62,369 nucleotides of DNA from Thermoplasmatota archaeon (GTDB taxonomy: Archaea > Thermoplasmatota > Thermoplasmata > Thermoplasmatales > Thermoplasmataceae): the NCBI GenBank assembly GCA_023489435.1, contig JAMDCA010000011.1:1-62369 (forward strand), given 5' to 3'. Positions within the stretch are counted from its first letter, which is position 1; each line of letters opens with the position of its first letter. Positions 34,824-43,601 of this stretch are shown here, one piece after another. The notes below the pieces were generated by a model. It saw only the letters and a list, made by a program, of their open reading frames with translations, was not told the origin of the DNA and ran no database searches. The translations under genes and the position numbers were made by a program.

Positions 34824-36770
34824 ATGGCAGAATCCACTGGCAGCGGTGAAGTGTTACCCACACAGGAAACATACCACCCAAATATAGAATCGTATAGACA
34901 GGTTTACACGGAATCTGTAGAGACTCCAGAAAAATTCTGGGAAAAGCACGCACAAGTCCTTGACTGGCACAGGAAATGGGATAAAGTGCTGGACGAAAGC
35001 AATCCTCCATTCTACAGATGGTTTGTCGGTGGAAAACTTAATGTATCATTCAATGCGCTTGACAGGCATGTGCAGGGAAACAGGAGGAACAAGGCTGCAT
35101 ACATATGGGTCGCTGAGAACGGCGATGAGAAAATTGTGACATATGACGGCCTATACCAGAGAGTCAATTCTTTTGCGAAGTCCCTGATGGACCTCGGCAT
35201 AAAGAAAGGGGACAGGATTATTATTTACCTGCCAATGATACTTGAAGCCCCAGTTGCAATGCTTGCAGCAGCCAGGATTGGGGCAGTTTTCTCCTTCGTA
35301 TTTGCAGGATTTGGGGCAGGAGCCCTTGCCGAGAGGATAAATGATTCAAAGGCCAAGCTTGTCATAACCGCAGATGGCGCATTCAGGGGAGGAAAGATCG
35401 TTAAGTTGAAGGATATTGTTGACGAAGCTCTGGTACAGTCTTCAACTGTTGAAACTGTGGTTGTTGTGGAGAGGACAAAGCACGATGTGCAGATGCAGGA
35501 AGGAAGAGACATTTGGTGGCATGATATCGTGGGTTCCAGGATAACCTATGTCGAGCCTGAATGGATGGATGCAACAGATCCGCTCTATATCCTTTACACT
35601 TCCGGCACTACTGGAAAGCCAAAGGGAGCGGTACATGGAAATGGAGGATACTCAGTGTGGATTGCAAACACCCTCAAATGGGCATTCAACCCCGGCGAGA
35701 ATGACAGATGGTGGTGCGCTGCTGACATTGGCTGGGTAACCGGACACAGCTACATTGTGTTTGCACCGCTTTTCCTGGGGCTCACCTCCATAATGTTTGA
35801 AGGGGCAATCACATACCCTGCCCCTGACAGAATGTGGGAGATCATAGAGAGATACAGAGTTAACCTGCTTTACACATCCCCAACAGCAATAAGGACCCTG
35901 ATGAGATATGGCGAAAAGTACCCCGAAAAGCATGACCTCAGTTCCCTGAGAGTTCTTGGGACAGTGGGAGAACCAATAAACCCGGCTGCCTGGAAGTGGT
36001 ACTACGAACATATCGGAAAATCAAACAGCCCCATAATCGACACATACTGGCAGACAGAAACGGGCGGATTCATGATCGCGCCGCCTCTTGCTCTGGGTCT
36101 TCCACCACTGAAACCTGGATCGGGGACTTTCCCTATGCCTGGCGTGGTTCCGGTTATACTGGACGAGAAAGGCAAAGAGATCCCGGCTGGAGAGAAGGGA
36201 TACATTGCTTACAAAAGGCCATGGCCAGGCATGTTCATGACACTGAACAATGACCCTGAACGGTTCAAGAGCACCTACTTCACTAAGTACCCGGGAATGT
36301 ACTATTGCGGAGACTATGCTATCAAGGACAAGGATGGATACTACTGGCTTCTAGGGAGGGCAGATGAAGTCCTTAATGTATCCGGACACCGCCTTGGAAC
36401 CATAGAAGTTGAGGATGCACTCATCTCATCACCTGAGGTTGCTGAGTCCGCAGTATTCGGCAGGCCGGATCCTGTCAAGGGTGAGGTAATAGTGGCATTC
36501 GTTGTGGTGAAGGAGGAGCATGAGGGAAACGGGGAGGTTGTCAACTCCATAAGGAAGAGAATCAGAACAGAGCTTGGCCCTATATATGTTCCCGAGGAGA
36601 TTCATATTGTAAAATCTCTGCCAAAAACCAGAAGTGGAAAAATCATGAGGCGTGTTGTCAAGGCTGTGGCACTTAACCAGTTGCCTGGAGATATCAGCAC
36701 ACTGGAGAATTCCGCTTCGGTGGACGAAGTAAAATCAGCAATAGAGGCATTCAGGAAGGAAACTTCCTGA
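34824..36770 (+). CDS. acs: Acetyl-CoA synthetase (AMP-forming)
   Basis: Activates acetate to acetyl-CoA. The 648-residue protein is full length for Acs. It has an N-terminal ACS domain, the P-loop LYTSGTTGKPKGAVHGNGG near residue 260, WWCAADIGWVTGHSYIVFAPL, the substrate/ATP motif YWQTETGG, YYCGDYAIKDKDGYYWLLGRADEVLNVSGHR, and the acetylatable/catalytic Lys in KTRSGKIMRR near residue 606. A TATA-like CTTAATATAG (34794-34803) about 26 bp upstream indicates a leaderless message separate from satP. Next to satP it forms an acetate uptake-activation module. Confidence 0.96.
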   Translation: MAESTGSGEVLPTQETYHPNIESYRQVYTESVETPEKFWEKHAQVLDWHRKWDKVLDESNPPFYRWFVGGKLNVSFNALDRHVQGNRRNKAAYIWVAENGDEKIVTYDGLYQRVNSFAKSLMDLGIKKGDRIIIYLPMILEAPVAMLAAARIGAVFSFVFAGFGAGALAERINDSKAKLVITADGAFRGGKIVKLKDIVDEALVQSSTVETVVVVERTKHDVQMQEGRDIWWHDIVGSRITYVEPEWMDATDPLYILYTSGTTGKPKGAVHGNGGYSVWIANTLKWAFNPGENDRWWCAADIGWVTGHSYIVFAPLFLGLTSIMFEGAITYPAPDRMWEIIERYRVNLLYTSPTAIRTLMRYGEKYPEKHDLSSLRVLGTVGEPINPAAWKWYYEHIGKSNSPIIDTYWQTETGGFMIAPPLALGLPPLKPGSGTFPMPGVVPVILDEKGKEIPAGEKGYIAYKRPWPGMFMTLNNDPERFKSTYFTKYPGMYYCGDYAIKDKDGYYWLLGRADEVLNVSGHRLGTIEVEDALISSPEVAESAVFGRPDPVKGEVIVAFVVVKEEHEGNGEVVNSIRKRIRTELGPIYVPEEIHIVKSLPKTRSGKIMRRVVKAVALNQLPGDISTLENSASVDEVKSAIEAFRKETS

Positions 36771-36780
36771 GCCTTTTCAA

Positions 36781-38007
36781 TTAAATTTTAACCTCAGTCG
36801 GTTCCCTTCTGTCTTTTATGAGCACTTTTCCGCCAAATTTCAATACTGTCAGGGACAGGACAACACCAAGAAGCATTAATGGGCCCCACATGTAAATGGG
36901 ATCCGAAGAATACCTTGTGAGGAGCAATGTTCCGATCACAGGCGCCACTGGCATTACTGACCCCATGATGAGCTGGAAAGCGCCGTAGTACTGCCCTCTC
37001 TTGTCTGCCGGAGCCATTTTTCCCACAACACTGTATGCAACCGGGGACAGTATGTTCTCACCTATTGTGATAAAAACAACATCTGCTGCCAGGAAAAAGA
37101 TGTTGCTGCTGAAAACCAGCGCGAAGAATGAGAATGCATACACAAGCCCTCCAAGTGCTATCCTCCTGAAGTCTTTCATCTTTGCAAGCGCCCAGTTGAT
37201 GGGTATCTGCAGAAACACCACAACTATGCCGTTGATGGCATACAGCAAACCGATGGAGTTGTTGGAAACCAAATCCACGTTGCTCCAGAAAAGTGTCAGA
37301 GTCGTGCCCCACTGGCCTGCTATGAACCATACCGAGGTAATCAGGATGCACAGAACCATGAATGGCCTGTCTGAAATTGGCATCTGCATTTTTTCACTTC
37401 TCATGGGCTCTGCAGGGCGTGTTTCCTTCACATACTTCACGTAAAGGTATAGCTCTCCGACTGCAGCGAGGGCTGGAAACAGGAATACTAGTGAGTAATT
37501 GATCATGGAAAGAAACCCTCCAATGGCAGGACCCAGTGAGAAACCAATGTTCCCGCCAATCCTCACTATGCTGAAAGCATCCATTCTCTCCATTTCGCTG
37601 GTCGTATCTGTAAGGACTACATTGTCCAGTATGCCCTGCATATTGCTGAAGGGTTCCACCAGTATGAACGCAACATACAGTATGAGATCTGGAAGGTGCA
37701 GGTAGACGGCAATTGCCATAACCATGAAAATGGCTGTCATAATCGGCGGGAGCCATACTGCGGCAGCTCTCCTTCCAATCCTGTCGATGAAATTCCCGCC
37801 GTATATTGAGAAGGGCAGCGCAGTCAGGGCTGTGAGGAAAAATAGTACTCCAACATAGACGTACGGGATATGCCTGACACTAGTAAGATAAAGTGGTATG
37901 AAAATCCAGGCCTGTGATCTCCCCAGGACCCTGATCAGTTGTGCCATTGATATGGCTCCGACATAGCGGTTCGATAGTATGCTGAAGTTTACACCGGGGA
38001 TTTTCAT
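36781..38007 (-). CDS. MFS transporter
   Basis: A 408-residue protein with about twelve membrane helices. The loop after helix 2 reads GGNFIDRIGRRAAAVW, close to the MFS GxLaDrxGRR motif. The N-terminus begins SNRYVGAISMAQLIRVLGRSQAWIFIPLYL. A central loop near residue 195-215 (RPAEPMRSEKMQMPISD) splits the halves. Substrate unknown. It converges with acs and is divergent from tmk. Confidence 0.87.
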   Translation of the reverse strand: MKIPGVNFSILSNRYVGAISMAQLIRVLGRSQAWIFIPLYLTSVRHIPYVYVGVLFFLTALTALPFSIYGGNFIDRIGRRAAAVWLPPIMTAIFMVMAIAVYLHLPDLILYVAFILVEPFSNMQGILDNVVLTDTTSEMERMDAFSIVRIGGNIGFSLGPAIGGFLSMINYSLVFLFPALAAVGELYLYVKYVKETRPAEPMRSEKMQMPISDRPFMVLCILITSVWFIAGQWGTTLTLFWSNVDLVSNNSIGLLYAINGIVVVFLQIPINWALAKMKDFRRIALGGLVYAFSFFALVFSSNIFFLAADVVFITIGENILSPVAYSVVGKMAPADKRGQYYGAFQLIMGSVMPVAPVIGTLLLTRYSSDPIYMWGPLMLLGVVLSLTVLKFGGKVLIKDRREPTEVKI

Positions 38008-38104
38008 ACGCGATCAAGAGTTCACTTGTATGCCAGAGAAGGATATAATCATGAGCCACGGATTTATTTAATAGGAGTTTTGAGATTGGATTCAAAGGTT
38101 TCCG

Positions 38105-38704
38105 ATGTTTGTAGCATTTGAAGGCATAGACGGTACTGGAAAGACAACCCTCATCTCATTGGTGAAGAAGGAAATTGAAGATAGAGGATTCAGAGTCTTT
38201 GCAACAAGTGAACCTACGGGCAGGATTGAACTTAAGGAAGAACTGAAGAAATCAAGGGAAATTTCTGCCGCCATTTCCCTGTTTTTCAGGTTCACAGAGG
38301 ATAGATTCGTTCACCAGAGGGAAATATCAGAGCACCTTGGAAAAGGCGAAATAGTGCTGTGCGACAGGTACATCATGTCATCAATGGCATACCAGGGGGC
38401 AATCCTTGAGAAATACTTTAGTGGCAAAGATAAGACATTGCAGTGGATGTTGGCTGTCTCTGAAATAATTGATGTCAGGCCTGACATTACCTTTTACATA
38501 GATGTTGAGCCTGAAGTGGCAATGAAGAGAATCGCAGGACGCGGCTCACTTACGGGATTTGAGGAGAAAGAATATCTCTCCGGGGTCAGGAACTTTTACA
38601 ATTCCATTGACTTCAAAGGAAAAATTACCCTTGATGGTTCAGGCACCCTCCAGCAGAGCCTCTCAGATATTATGGAAAGGCTGTCTCCTCACCTTACGCG
38701 GTAG
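38105..38704 (+). CDS. tmk: Thymidylate kinase
   Basis: Phosphorylates dTMP to dTDP. The 199-residue P-loop kinase has FEGIDGTGKTT at residues 5-15, the RFTEDRFVH segment, the DRY motif in VLCDRYIMSSMAYQG, and a lid region with IAGRGSLTGFE. The 3' end overlaps the convergent methionine aminopeptidase gene by 11 bp. Confidence 0.95.
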   Translation: MFVAFEGIDGTGKTTLISLVKKEIEDRGFRVFATSEPTGRIELKEELKKSREISAAISLFFRFTEDRFVHQREISEHLGKGEIVLCDRYIMSSMAYQGAILEKYFSGKDKTLQWMLAVSEIIDVRPDITFYIDVEPEVAMKRIAGRGSLTGFEEKEYLSGVRNFYNSIDFKGKITLDGSGTLQQSLSDIMERLSPHLTR

Positions 38705-39566
38705 TTACTACAATTTCATCAGACAGGATCATAATAGTGTGTTCTGCCTGAGAAATCATCGAGCCTTTGTGTTCCTTGAGTACAGCGAACTCACTGACTT
38801 CCCTTGACTTCATCATCTTTTTCAGATAATCGTCAGGTTCAGGCATGAGATCTGCGACCCATCTCTGTGCAAACGGGACCGTATTGAAGTTCTTATAGAG
38901 AGTTTCATCCTCCCTGACCTTGGCACCGCTGAGGATGTAAATGTTCCCGCCTGGGCCGTTATGTATCATGCCAATTCCAGTGCTTGCAAAAGGTTCAATG
39001 GCAATGACCATGTCATTGTGGAGAGCCTTGCTGTTGCCGTCGTCGTAATTGGGGATGAAAATTTCTGAATGGAGATCATACCGGTTGATTCCGTGTCCTC
39101 CGAGATTCCGGACCGGCTTGAATCCGTACTTCCTGATTGTGCTCTCTATCTCCTGCCCTATCTGCCTGACCTGGATCATGGGCCTCAGCTTTTTGATGGC
39201 TGCATTGAGGGCGTCTCTTGTGGCATCGATGAGAGTGGAGTATTCGCCCTTTCCTCCAACTTCAATGGTGGCTGCATTATCTGACAGGTATCCGTCAACC
39301 TGGGCACCCACGTCAAGCTTCACAACATCTCCAGTCCTTAGCCTCTTCTTGTCCCCATGGAATGGCGAGTAATGTGCTGCTTCATTGTTGATTGAAATGT
39401 TTACCGGGAAGGATGGCTTCCCTCCCAGGTCCATGATATGTTTCTCAATTCCGTTGGCTATATCCAGGAGAAGTGCATCCGGCTCCACCAGGCTCTTGCC
39501 GAACTCCAGTGCTTTCCTGCCTATAGAACCTGCCAGCCTGTATTTTTCCCTGACTTCCTGATCCAC
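38694..39566 (-). CDS. map: Methionine aminopeptidase, type II
   Basis: Removes initiator methionine. The 290-residue pita-bread fold protein carries the substrate His in HYSPFHGD, metal ligands in LDVGAQVDGYLSDNA (two Asp), GGHGINRYDLH (His), IEPFAS (Glu) and QAEHTIMI (Glu). The insert of about 60 residues between GHGI and the later Glu is the type II (archaeal/eukaryotic) mark. GTG start at 39566. Confidence 0.94.
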   Translation of the reverse strand: MDQEVREKYRLAGSIGRKALEFGKSLVEPDALLLDIANGIEKHIMDLGGKPSFPVNISINNEAAHYSPFHGDKKRLRTGDVVKLDVGAQVDGYLSDNAATIEVGGKGEYSTLIDATRDALNAAIKKLRPMIQVRQIGQEIESTIRKYGFKPVRNLGGHGINRYDLHSEIFIPNYDDGNSKALHNDMVIAIEPFASTGIGMIHNGPGGNIYILSGAKVREDETLYKNFNTVPFAQRWVADLMPEPDDYLKKMMKSREVSEFAVLKEHKGSMISQAEHTIMILSDEIVVTTA

Positions 39567-39669
39567 TTTAATTCAACGCCTGCCAAAAATGGCATATCTG
39601 TATAAAACCTGATCGCGGAATCCATGAAATTCACAAAATTATAATTGGACATACGCATAATTGATAATC

Positions 39670-39987
39670 ATGACTTGGTACAAAGTATTAAAAGAAGGCG
39701 CCATGAAAGATGGAGATCTTTTCAAGGTGCAGGTTGAAGGCAGAGAAGTCCTTGTCGTAAGGGACGGAAACAGCTATTTCGCCACATCACATCTGTGCAC
39801 ACACGAGGATTATGACCTCTCTGAAGGGTTCATGGATGACCACCAGCTCATATGCCCCAACCACTTTGCAACATTCAACCCTAAGGATGGATCAGTTTTG
39901 AGCCCACCTGAGGGTGCAGGAGACATAAGCCCCCTCAAATCCTATAAGACAAAGGTTGAGAACGGCGAAATAATGGTTGAACTCTGA
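39670..39987 (+). CDS. Rieske-type [2Fe-2S] ferredoxin
   Basis: A 105-residue stand-alone Rieske protein. The cluster ligands are C43-x-H45 (LCTHEDYD) and C62-x2-H65 (CPNHFATFNPKDG), with the later PP.....PL motif (SPPEGAGDISPLKSY). No signal or membrane anchor, so it is a soluble electron carrier or an oxygenase ferredoxin. ATG at 39670 is preferred to an in-frame TTG at 39661. No oxygenase subunit is adjacent. Confidence 0.92.
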   Translation: MTWYKVLKEGAMKDGDLFKVQVEGREVLVVRDGNSYFATSHLCTHEDYDLSEGFMDDHQLICPNHFATFNPKDGSVLSPPEGAGDISPLKSYKTKVENGEIMVEL

Positions 39988-40082
39988 ATCAGCCTAACTT
40001 TATTTTATTATAAAATATAGAATTCGGGGATTCATTTTCCCTTTTATGCAGATCCTCAATAAAGCTCAAAGAAAGCAAATTA

Positions 40083-40097
40083 TAGCAACTTATGCTA
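40083..40097. promoter_or_regulatory. Short inverted repeat at the RHH regulator start
   Basis: TAGCA-ACTTA-TGCTA overlaps the expected transcription start, 9 bp before the ATG at 40106 and just after a TATA-like element. Candidate autoregulatory site; short enough to be chance. Confidence 0.35.
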
Positions 40098-40105
40098 CCT
40101 GAATT

Positions 40106-40666
40106 ATGGCTAGATTGAATGTTTCCTTGTCCAATGAACTGGCCAGCAGAATTACTGATGAAGCAGGCAGGATGGGTAAGACCGTAAGCTCCCTAATAAC
40201 AGAGGCAGCCGTCCAGTATATTGAACTGAAGGAGCAGGGCCTGGATATTGGCTCCATACATGACTTCCTGACTTATTTTAATATTATAACTTCCACAAGA
40301 TCAGTTCCAGTTCCATTCAGGCTATTCGATGACATGCTTGACATTTCCATGAATAGATCAGGTGAAAAACCACTCAAGCTCTTCTATGAAACGGGATTGG
40401 TCATAGGGAACCTGCTGAAGAACTATGCACCGGATATGGAGAGCCTGTCCCGGCTTTCTGAGAAGCTTAAAATTAAACTACCTCTTGATGACCTTAGGTT
40501 CCACAGGAACAAGGATCTGTGGGAAGCCACTGTTTCTGGCGCCGGTTATGGCCAGAGTTCATCGGAGTGCCTTGCCTCTGGCCTTAAGGGTTTCCTGGAA
40601 GCGTACCAGATGAAAATCGAATCTGTGGAAGTTATGGCGGGATTTGTCAGAGCCACTTTCCAGTAA
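40106..40666 (+). CDS. Ribbon-helix-helix regulator with unknown C-terminal domain
   Basis: A 186-residue protein. Residues 1-40 form a ribbon-helix-helix (MARLNVSLSNELASRITDEAGRMGKTVSSLITEAAVQYIELK: beta strand, helix, turn, helix) as in CopG/Arc repressors. The remaining 140 residues are an alpha/beta domain of unknown type, perhaps an effector or heme/V4R-like sensor domain, judging only by hydrophobic pattern. It lies upstream of a membrane protein gene with a large nested inverted repeat between them. Confidence 0.8.
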   Translation: MARLNVSLSNELASRITDEAGRMGKTVSSLITEAAVQYIELKEQGLDIGSIHDFLTYFNIITSTRSVPVPFRLFDDMLDISMNRSGEKPLKLFYETGLVIGNLLKNYAPDMESLSRLSEKLKIKLPLDDLRFHRNKDLWEATVSGAGYGQSSSECLASGLKGFLEAYQMKIESVEVMAGFVRATFQ

Positions 40667-40684
40667 TTTTACCTCCCATATGGG

Positions 40685-40720
40685 GTGCACGGCTGCGCAA
40701 GTTTGCGCATAAGCGTGCAC
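40685..40720. repeat. Nested inverted repeat upstream of the membrane protein gene
   Basis: Outer arms GTGCACG (40685-40691) and CGTGCAC (40714-40720) enclose inner arms TGCGCAA (40694-40700) and TTGCGCA (40703-40709). All pairs match perfectly. The block ends about 16 bp upstream of a TATA-like GTTATAGCC (40736-40744) for the gene at 40764. It could be a two-dimer operator (RHH proteins bind such tandem half-sites) or a hairpin terminator of the RHH gene. Confidence 0.6.
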
Positions 40721-40763
40721 GCTGTGTTATAGCCTTTCTTGCGATAAGATCCTGGTGATTTAA

Positions 40764-41354
40764 ATGGTCTTTATAGATCCTTTGGCAGTAATGTTGATTG
40801 GTCTTGCCATGAGCACAGCAGTGGGTGGTTTTTATTTCTTCTTTGCGGCACGTGGCAGTTATGAACAGGTGAGGTCTCTCGTCGCCCCGGCGATTGTCAT
40901 CGGTATATTTGATGCCGTTGCGGGGTTTGTAATGTCATTCAGCTGGCCCATGACAGGCTTTGGAACAGCCTATAACATGCTCTTTGGGGATCCACTCCTG
41001 CTTGCCGGGCTTATATTAGTGATGGCAGGCGTCGTGGGTTACCGTGATCCGGAGCATATACACTGGAACATAGTTCCATTGCTGATTCTTTTTGTGGGAA
41101 TTTACACCCTGGTTGGGGCGTTCAGCATTGTCCAGCTGAACCTTGAAAAGGGGCAGAACCTCATCACATCAATGGGGCTGTACGTCTTTGATGGGCTCGG
41201 TGCAGTACTCGCACCAGTCATGTACCTCAAGCCTGTGAATTCCACCACCAGGTGGTTATACTATACGGTTTGGATCATACTGGGAATTGGAACTGTGTTT
41301 GCACTCGTGATTGGCTCCATGGCTCTTAACGGCCACCTGGCCAGCCCACCATAA
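40764..41354 (+). CDS. Membrane protein, possibly DUF981 family
   Basis: A 196-residue protein with about six membrane helices (roughly 8-28, 38-58, 70-90, 100-122, 135-155, 165-188) and few charged residues. It resembles the archaeal DUF981 group by length and layout, but I cannot confirm that by eye. SD-like GGTGAT precedes the ATG by 5 bp. Its promoter is adjacent to the nested inverted repeat, and it may be controlled by the upstream RHH protein. Confidence 0.7.
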   Translation: MVFIDPLAVMLIGLAMSTAVGGFYFFFAARGSYEQVRSLVAPAIVIGIFDAVAGFVMSFSWPMTGFGTAYNMLFGDPLLLAGLILVMAGVVGYRDPEHIHWNIVPLLILFVGIYTLVGAFSIVQLNLEKGQNLITSMGLYVFDGLGAVLAPVMYLKPVNSTTRWLYYTVWIILGIGTVFALVIGSMALNGHLASPP

Positions 41355-41416
41355 GCAGAGGGAATATGGGGCACGGGAGATGCCCCTTACCCATAATTTG
41401 TTGAAAGTGGTTCTCT

Positions 41417-41611
41417 ATGGCGGAAAGCAGCAAGTCCATTTTACTTCAATGCGGTTCCTGTGAATCGGAATACATCAGGTGCATGAACCTGAAAGAGATC
41501 ATATACAGCCATCTCATGGAGTTAACTTATTCATGCGAAAATTGCGGCCATTCGGGAACCATTATAGTGGACTGCATTGTGACCCTGGGATTGAGGGTCA
41601 GCATCCAGTAA
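41417..41611 (+). CDS. Small zinc-ribbon-like protein
   Basis: A 64-residue protein with two knuckles, CGSCESEYIRC and CENCGHSG (CxxC...CxxC, about 27 residues apart), the pattern of a small zinc ribbon. Function unknown. 62 bp after the membrane protein gene in the same direction. Confidence 0.6.
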   Translation: MAESSKSILLQCGSCESEYIRCMNLKEIIYSHLMELTYSCENCGHSGTIIVDCIVTLGLRVSIQ

Positions 41612-41698
41612 GCCCCAAGAGGGAGCATTATTGGTAACAGCCCTGCTTTAGATCCAAAACTACTGAACAACTAAATAACCAGTCCATATTTTTGTTCC

Positions 41699-43435
41699 AT
41701 GAAAGTCCTTGTTTTTGCAAAGCAAATTCCTGACGTGAACCAGGTAAAGTTTGACCCACATACAAACCGGATTGTGAGGGAAAATGTCCCGCTCTCCATG
41801 AACTCCTTTGACAGGAAAGCTGTCGAGGAAGCGGTGAGGATGAAGGAGAAGCTGGGCTGGGAGACTGCAGTTGCAACAATGGGGCCCCCTCAGGCTAAGG
41901 AAATACTCAATGATTCCCTCCGTATGGGCATTGATGAGGCTTATCTTATTACAGACAGGAATTTTGCGGGCTCAGACACCCTGGCAACTGCAAAGATCCT
42001 TTCCTCACTTGTCAGGAAGCTGAAGCCTGACCTGGTGCTTACGGGAAAATATTCACTGGATGGGGAGACAGCGCAGGTCCCGCCTGAAATTGCAGTTTTT
42101 TCGGGTTACGCTTTCAAGTCATCGATTTCCAAAATAGAAATGGGAGAAAAGGAGAGGACACTCAGGGTGGAACATGAGAACGAGAGGGGATCGGAGGTTT
42201 ATACCATACCGCTGCCCGCTGTCCTCTCAGTCAGCGAGAAGATCAACAGGGCCAGGGCTGTTAAACCGGATGAACCTGACAGGACAGAACTGGTGAAGGA
42301 GCTGAACTCATTAGATCTTGGCCTGGCCATAAAGGGGAGCGAGTACAGCCCTACTGTGGTCACAGGAACTTCAAGCATGGAAAGCACAAGGAATGTTGAG
42401 ATGATTCCATTAGACGAAAGTACCTACAGAAAGGTCTATGAAATTATAAAGCAGCACAGAGCGCGCGGGGGCCACCATGAGAAGCTATCCCTCAGGGAAC
42501 CGGATGAAAAAGCACCAATCATCCTTGGAGTTGCCCTTGATGAACCTTCGCTTGGCGAAGAGGTTTCAACCAAGATTTCTCAGCTTGCAGAAGCCCACAG
42601 CCTCATGGCAGTGGTATTCGGCAACATTGACCCTTCCCAAGCAAAATTGGTTGGGCATGAGTATTACTATTATGATACACACAGCGTTGAGGCGTTCACT
42701 GATGCACTCACTGATTTTATTAAAGAGAAAAAGCCCCGGTATGTGGTCTTTCCCTCAACTGTGAAAGGCAGGGAAGCAGCAGGAACTATCGCTGCAAGGC
42801 TTGAAGCTGGCTTAACGGCTGACTGTGTGGATCTGGAGATAAGGGACACAAGGCTCATCCAGTATAAGCCGGCATTTGGTGGCGGCATAATTGCGGAGAT
42901 CTATTCAAGGACGGAGCCACAGATGACCACTGTCAGGCCGGGAATGTTCACTTCCATTCTCCCTGAAAAGCCGCCAAGAGTTTTCGACGTTGAGTACACG
43001 CCGAGAACCATGTATGAAAAACATGAAGAGATCCAGGTTCCATCCCAGTATGTGCCACTTGGATCCAGGGACGTGGTGCTGGGATTCGGCAGAGGCGTGA
43101 AAAAGAAGGAGGAAGTAAATGATCTGCTCAGGCTTGCAAACCTTCTGAACGCTTCCTTGGGTGCCACCAGGCCACTGGTGGATATGAATTTCATCCCAAG
43201 GCAGCAGCAGATCGGCCTCACAGGAGTTTCCATCTCTCCTGGAGTCTATCTGGCACTCGGAATATCCGGCCAGGCAAACCATGTAGTCGGAATCAGGTAC
43301 GCAAGAAAGGTCATATCAGTGAATTCAGATGCAAATGCACCAATGTTCGGGTTCTCAGACTACGGGATTGTTGCTGACCTCCATGAGTTTGTGGAGGGTT
43401 TCACGAAATACCTTGAAGCACTTAATCAATCTTGA
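41699..43435 (+). CDS. Electron transfer flavoprotein, beta-alpha fusion
   Basis: A 578-residue single-chain ETF that carries electrons from acyl-CoA or other dehydrogenases. The ETF-beta part (about 1-235) starts MKVLVFAKQIPDV and has the AMP-binding AVEEAVRMKE and GKYSLDGETAQVPPEIA segments. A linker (about 236-275) leads to ETF-alpha (about 280-578), with the FAD domain GATRPLVDMNFIPRQQQIGLTGVSISPGVYLALGISGQANH and the closing SDANAPMFGFSDYGIVADL. The fusion is known in some thermoacidophiles. No fixABX or ETF-quinone oxidoreductase is adjacent. Confidence 0.93.
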   Translation: MKVLVFAKQIPDVNQVKFDPHTNRIVRENVPLSMNSFDRKAVEEAVRMKEKLGWETAVATMGPPQAKEILNDSLRMGIDEAYLITDRNFAGSDTLATAKILSSLVRKLKPDLVLTGKYSLDGETAQVPPEIAVFSGYAFKSSISKIEMGEKERTLRVEHENERGSEVYTIPLPAVLSVSEKINRARAVKPDEPDRTELVKELNSLDLGLAIKGSEYSPTVVTGTSSMESTRNVEMIPLDESTYRKVYEIIKQHRARGGHHEKLSLREPDEKAPIILGVALDEPSLGEEVSTKISQLAEAHSLMAVVFGNIDPSQAKLVGHEYYYYDTHSVEAFTDALTDFIKEKKPRYVVFPSTVKGREAAGTIAARLEAGLTADCVDLEIRDTRLIQYKPAFGGGIIAEIYSRTEPQMTTVRPGMFTSILPEKPPRVFDVEYTPRTMYEKHEEIQVPSQYVPLGSRDVVLGFGRGVKKKEEVNDLLRLANLLNASLGATRPLVDMNFIPRQQQIGLTGVSISPGVYLALGISGQANHVVGIRYARKVISVNSDANAPMFGFSDYGIVADLHEFVEGFTKYLEALNQS

Positions 43436-43450
43436 AAATGCGGACTTATG

Positions 43451-43496
43451 GAGAGTGTTGCCCATCCTCACCCAAAAGGCAAATCTACGGACTCTC
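43451..43496. other. Possible two-part hairpin after the ETF gene
   Basis: GAGAGT (43451-43456) pairs with ACTCTC (43491-43496), and inside it TTGCC (43458-43462) pairs with GGCAA (43478-43482). It lies 16 bp after the ETF stop codon; a terminator or 3' UTR structure is likeliest. Confidence 0.35.
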
Positions 43497-43601
43497 TGTA
43501 AGAATTCATCATTAACCGTAGGGAAGGCACTCGTACCTATTCTATAAGTACTTCCGGCCATCCATTATAAATCATCATATACCGCATGATGTTTGTAACT
43601 C

